The position numbers and the translations under genes are program-made. From the NCBI RefSeq assembly GCF_000344155.1, contig NZ_BAOQ01000018.1, positions 48,003 to 112,002 on the forward strand: 64,000 bases of DNA, read 5' to 3'. The DNA comes from Gordonia paraffinivorans NBRC 108238 (GTDB lineage Bacteria > Actinomycetota > Actinomycetes > Mycobacteriales > Mycobacteriaceae). Positions 60,558-64,000 of this stretch are shown here, piece after piece. The notes below the pieces were generated by a model that was given only the letters and a program-made list of their open reading frames with translations, did not search any database and was not told the origin of the DNA. Positions within the stretch are counted from its first letter, which is position 1. Each line of letters begins with the position of its first letter.

Positions 60558-61964
60558 TCAGGGTTCTGCGGGCAGCCAGGCCCCGTGCAGCCCGGCGGGC
60601 ACCCGGATCGGCAGATCCACCGTCGCGATCGGCCCGTCGGCGGGGGCGTCCGCGTCGAGCAGGTAGAACCGCGACCGCAGGTCGGCGGGATCGGTCCCGA
60701 TGGTCCCCCAGTAGTCGTGCCCCGCGCCGGGGATGAAGATCGGCTCGCCGACCGCCACCCCCGGTGTCCAGACGGTCTCGGTTCCGGCTGCGAGGTCGTG
60801 GAACCACAGGCTCTCGCGCTGACCGGTGTCCCCCGCGGCCCGGGCGACGGACGCGATGCGACGGTGGTCGCGGGTGAGCAGCCGGTCGTCGACGCGCGGG
60901 AACTCCATGTCGACGACGGCGTCGCTCACCACCGTCTTGCCGATCCCGGCGTCGGGATCGACGACCGCGCGGACCAGTTCCGACGACGCGGGCCGCGGCT
61001 GATCGGCGAAGCCGCCCGGATATGTCCACTCGACGTAGTCGACGGTGACGGTGCCGTCCGGGTTGTCGAAGGCGTTGGCGACATGCCACACCCAGAACGG
61101 GTCGGTGTCGACCCAGCGCACCGGATCGCCGTTGCGCGGGATGAGCGCGATCCGGGTGCCGCGGTCCGGCTGCCATGCCAGCAGCGACCCGCCGCGGAGC
61201 ATCGCGGCGATGTCGAACACCAGGGGGCACACGAACAGCACGATGAACCGCGAGGTCAACGCCATGTCGTGGACCATGATCGGCGCGTCGAGACCGTCGA
61301 CGGGCGTGGGTTTGCGCGTGGTGTGGCCGTCGGGCCCGACCACCGCCCACGTCAGATACGGCGCCTCGAGCGCGTAGTTGAACAGCACCATCTCCCCGGT
61401 CGCCGGGTCGATCTTGGGGTGCGCGGTGCTGCCGACCAGCATGGCGCCGTCGCAGTCGGTCTTGGCGACGGTCGCGAGGTCGGCAGGGGAGATCTCGTAC
61501 GGGCGGTCGGCCTCGGCCATCGCGAGCAGACGCCCGCCGTGCCGGACGATGTTGATGTCCGGCAGGTCGCGCATGGTGCCGGCCAGCTCGTCGCCGACCT
61601 CTGACGCCGGTGGGGTGTACCCGTCGGTGATGCCCGACCAGATCGCATGTCCGGCAGCCTCTTCGGCGACCACCATCGGGGTGCGGACGAAACGGTTGGA
61701 GTACGACACCCGGCCGTCCTCGACGCGGATGAGGTGCACCATCGCGTCTCCGTCGAGCGGGTACACGTAGGAGCCGATCGGATCGAACCGGGGATTGGGC
61801 CCGTTGCGCAGGTAGCTGCCGGCGAGGTCGTCGGGGATCTCGCCGGCAACGGAGAGGTCGGCGACGTCGACCTCCTCGCGCTGGGGTGCGAACACGCCGG
61901 TCAGGAACGGGTGGGTGTGCATGTCCACCGGCGCGGGCCGGGCCGGGCGCTCGGAAGCGGTCAT
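60558..61964 (-). CDS. Carotenoid oxygenase (RPE65/CCD family)
   Basis: A 468-residue non-heme iron dioxygenase that cleaves the double bond of a carotenoid, apocarotenal or stilbenoid. The four His ligands are seen in GSTAHPKIDPATGEM, IMVHDMALTSRF, WVWHVANAFDN and the terminal GLHGAWLP. The N-terminal PDDLAGSYLRNGPNPRFDP is typical of the family. The substrate is unknown. ATG 61964 has GAAGG 8 bases upstream; more upstream sequence is open but not family-like. It is convergent with purA. Confidence 0.92.
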   Translation of the reverse strand: MTASERPARPAPVDMHTHPFLTGVFAPQREEVDVADLSVAGEIPDDLAGSYLRNGPNPRFDPIGSYVYPLDGDAMVHLIRVEDGRVSYSNRFVRTPMVVAEEAAGHAIWSGITDGYTPPASEVGDELAGTMRDLPDINIVRHGGRLLAMAEADRPYEISPADLATVAKTDCDGAMLVGSTAHPKIDPATGEMVLFNYALEAPYLTWAVVGPDGHTTRKPTPVDGLDAPIMVHDMALTSRFIVLFVCPLVFDIAAMLRGGSLLAWQPDRGTRIALIPRNGDPVRWVDTDPFWVWHVANAFDNPDGTVTVDYVEWTYPGGFADQPRPASSELVRAVVDPDAGIGKTVVSDAVVDMEFPRVDDRLLTRDHRRIASVARAAGDTGQRESLWFHDLAAGTETVWTPGVAVGEPIFIPGAGHDYWGTIGTDPADLRSRFYLLDADAPADGPIATVDLPIRVPAGLHGAWLPAEP

Positions 61965-62128
61965 GATGGGCCTTCGGTGTCGGATGGGTTCGACTGCGGG
62001 ATCGTGACGCGAGCCTGCCCACAGCGTAGGACGAACACGCAGGTCATGAATGCCGTTTCGGTGTCGGCCGGTCGGGGGCGCGTCGGCGGGGTGCGGTGCT
62101 TCCGGTCCCGGGCGTGATTGGATTGGGC

Positions 62129-63712
62129 ATGCTTGCGAGACGGGGGAGCCGCGACTACGGCTCGATCCTGCTCGGCTCCGCCGGGGAGAGTTCACTCAAG
62201 CAGCGCGTGCGGATCCAGACGCTGCTGACCGCCTCGATCGTCGCCGCGAACGTCTTCGGTGCCCTGGTGGCCGCCGCTCTCGCCGCCGTCGGCATCCCGG
62301 AGCCCACGGTGTTCACCGCGGAACTCTGGTGGGTCAACTTCATCGCCGTGCCGGTGTACATCGTCGCGGCGTTCGTGATCGGCATCGGGTGGGGGACGCT
62401 CGTCGGCGTCCGCGTGCTGCGCTGGGCCATCCGCGACGAGACACCGTCGAAACGCGATGCGCGACGGACGATGCGACTCCCGTGGCGGCTGTCGCTGGTG
62501 CAGGGCCTGCTCTGGGCGGGCGCCACCGTGATGCTGACGATCATGTACGGCGTCCTCGACCCGCAACTCATCCCCAAGACCCTCTTCGTGGTGGGCCTCA
62601 GTGGCGTTGTGGTGGTGGCGATCTCGTATCTGTTCATCGAGTTCACGCTGCGACCCGTTGTCGCCGAGCTGATCTCGGCCGGGTTCCACCGCCGGAAACG
62701 ATCCGGTGTGATGTCGCGGTCGGTGGTGTCCTGGATCGCCGGCTCGGCGATACCGGTCATCGGCATCCTGCTGGTGGTGGCGTTCGGGGTGGCGCGCGAC
62801 GAGACGTCGAAACTCGATCTCTTCGTGGGGGTCACGGTGCTCGCACTCACCGCGTTGTTCACCGGACTGCTGCTGACCCTGTTGTCGTCGATGAGCATCA
62901 CCGGGCCGATCAGGTCGGTGCGCGAGGGGATGAACCGCGTGCAGGCGGGGCGTCTCGACGCCGACCTCGTCGTCTACGACGGCACCGAGCTCGGCGATCT
63001 GCAGGTGGGGTTCAACGCGATGGTCTCGGGTCTGCGCGAGCGGGAACGGATGCGGGATCTCTTCGGCCGCCACGTGGGCCGGGAGGTCGCCGAGGCGGCG
63101 TTGGCTTCGAACCCCGAACTCGGCGGCAGCGAACGGGTCGCCGCGGCGCTGTTCGTCGACGTGATCGGGTCGACCACGCTCGCCGCCGAGCGGCGCCCGA
63201 CCGAGGTGGTCGAGATCCTCAACAAGTTCTTCGCCGTCATCGTGCGGGAGGTCGAGGCGCAGGACGGACTGGTCAACAAGTTCGAGGGCGATGCGGTGCT
63301 GGCGATCTTCGGAGCACCGATCGAACTCGCCGATGCCGCCGGGGCCGCGCTCGCCGCGGCACGGCGGATCGTCGCCGGCCTGGCCGACGAGGTGCCGGAG
63401 CTGAACGCCGGCGTGGGGGTGGGCTTCGGCTCGGTGGTCGCCGGGAACGTCGGTGCCATCGAGCGCTTCGAGTACACCGTGATCGGCGACCCGGTCAACG
63501 AGAGCGCCCGGCTGTCGGAGCTGGCGAAGCGGGACCCGTCCCGTCCGCTCGCCGCGGGCCGCGCGGTCGACGCCGCGGCGGCCGGCGAGGCGAGACACTG
63601 GGAACGGATGGAGACGCTGACCCTCCGCGGTCGCACGGCCGAGACCGTGGTCTACGCCGCGATGCCTGCCGGCGCTGCGGGTTCTGCCGACCGCGCGCAG
63701 CCGACTCGCTAG
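62129..63712 (+). CDS. Membrane class III adenylate cyclase with HAMP domain
   Basis: A 527-residue receptor-type cyclase making cAMP. Six TM helices occupy residues about 35-265. A HAMP domain follows (about 265-320, SMSITGPIRSVREGMNRVQA) and then the cyclase homology domain (about 345-510). Metal-binding Asp residues are in FVDVIGSTTL and FEGDAVLAIFG, and the Lys in NKFEGD and Asp in VIGDPVNESARL favour ATP over GTP. The architecture matches mycobacterial Rv1318c-Rv1320c/Rv3645. ATG 62129 directly precedes the family N-terminus. No neighbour suggests its signal. Confidence 0.92.
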   Translation: MLARRGSRDYGSILLGSAGESSLKQRVRIQTLLTASIVAANVFGALVAAALAAVGIPEPTVFTAELWWVNFIAVPVYIVAAFVIGIGWGTLVGVRVLRWAIRDETPSKRDARRTMRLPWRLSLVQGLLWAGATVMLTIMYGVLDPQLIPKTLFVVGLSGVVVVAISYLFIEFTLRPVVAELISAGFHRRKRSGVMSRSVVSWIAGSAIPVIGILLVVAFGVARDETSKLDLFVGVTVLALTALFTGLLLTLLSSMSITGPIRSVREGMNRVQAGRLDADLVVYDGTELGDLQVGFNAMVSGLRERERMRDLFGRHVGREVAEAALASNPELGGSERVAAALFVDVIGSTTLAAERRPTEVVEILNKFFAVIVREVEAQDGLVNKFEGDAVLAIFGAPIELADAAGAALAAARRIVAGLADEVPELNAGVGVGFGSVVAGNVGAIERFEYTVIGDPVNESARLSELAKRDPSRPLAAGRAVDAAAAGEARHWERMETLTLRGRTAETVVYAAMPAGAAGSADRAQPTR

Positions 63713-63884
63713 CCTCGATCTTTCGTGAGGTGGCGGTCGTCTGTTGGGTGGCCCGGGTGGGTGGTCTGAGGACCGGATCTCCGGGCGTAGGCCGTGAGAG
63801 GTGCCCGACGCGTCGGTGGGCGTCGGGGTTCACGGCCCCGAGGTGGAACGTCCTTTCTGGATCAGAGGTCAGGTCGGCTTGATG

Positions 63885-64000
63885 TCAGGCAGGTGCGGGA
63901 AGTGCTGCGAGTCTTGAGATCCCGTCGAGCAGCAGTCCAACATGTGGTGCGTGGGCGGCAAGCTTCAACCGGGTTCGGCGGGCGTGGCGGCTGATCTTGA
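63885..64000 (-). mobile_element. Probable C-terminal end of an IS1380-like transposase (partial)
   Basis: The last 37 codons of a minus-strand gene entering from beyond the window (SRHARRTRLKLAAHAPHVGL ... RLAALPAPA, stop 63885-63887). The Arg-rich strand and the RLAALP ending recall the C-terminus of IS1380-family transposases. The fragment is too short for certainty. The 170 bp between it and the cyclase gene hold no other gene, and I see no clear terminal inverted repeat. Confidence 0.4.

Overview
The window is GC-rich actinobacterial chromosome. Mycolata-type genes (furA-katG, an MspA-type porin, a mycothiol-dependent nitroreductase relative, SigK, monomeric isocitrate dehydrogenase) and a conserved gene order point to the Mycobacteriales, most likely Gordonia or a close relative. 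The stretch clpB, Rv0383c-like, pyrE, TrmH-like, DedA, fba, Rv0361-like, DUF3151, Rv0358-like, purA follows the M. tuberculosis Rv0384c-to-Rv0357c order. Gene identities come from reading the translations; no database search was run.

Layout. 1-12.5 kb: start of icd, an ArsR-SulP transporter pair, the furA-katG operon, two MBL-fold hydrolases, a secreted cupin, a ferritin-like protein, fadB2, a DivIVA-domain miniprotein and a frameshifted DUF427 gene. 12.5-16.2 kb: a divergent module with a CstR-like persulfide/metal sensor facing an MMPL exporter, a DUF302 protein and an Rv2466c-like DsbA-fold protein; two ATACCC/GGGTAT operators lie between. 16.2-23.9 kb: a P450, a frameshifted lipase, clpB with two HspR (HAIR) sites, a GIY-YIG protein and an orphan SigK-like sigma factor. 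24-42.6 kb: tag, then a large catabolic island. 42.6-64 kb: the conserved backbone from the Rv0383c-like gene to purA with several lineage insertions (porin, GMC oxidoreductase, hemerythrin, FUSC, CDF metal exporter, deacetylase lipoprotein, MFS), then a carotenoid oxygenase, a membrane adenylate cyclase and a probable transposase end.

The most interesting region is the island. A FadR-type GntR regulator (29478-30260) sits among five transcription units whose start regions all carry the same palindrome, ATTGT-N2-ACAAT, at 24554, 27513 (extended to a 22-bp inverted repeat) and 41563. The genes are two maleate-isomerase/EutA-like proteins, an amidase, a DUF3830 protein, a ProP-like symporter, and a six-gene operon: class III aminotransferase, FAD/Fe-S 2-hydroxyacid dehydrogenase, aldehyde dehydrogenase, metal-free M24 hydrolase resembling ectoine hydrolase DoeA, class I aminotransferase and M20 deacylase. 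A divergent D-2-hydroxyacid dehydrogenase completes it. The logic (import, ring opening, deacylation, transamination, semialdehyde oxidation) matches ectoine catabolism. The regulator, importer and extra amidase/DUF3830/hydroxyacid steps differ from described doe/eut clusters, so a related N-containing substrate is possible.

Two genes (DUF427 at 12.4 kb, lipase at 18.8 kb) are interrupted by frameshifts that are either real mutations or assembly errors.
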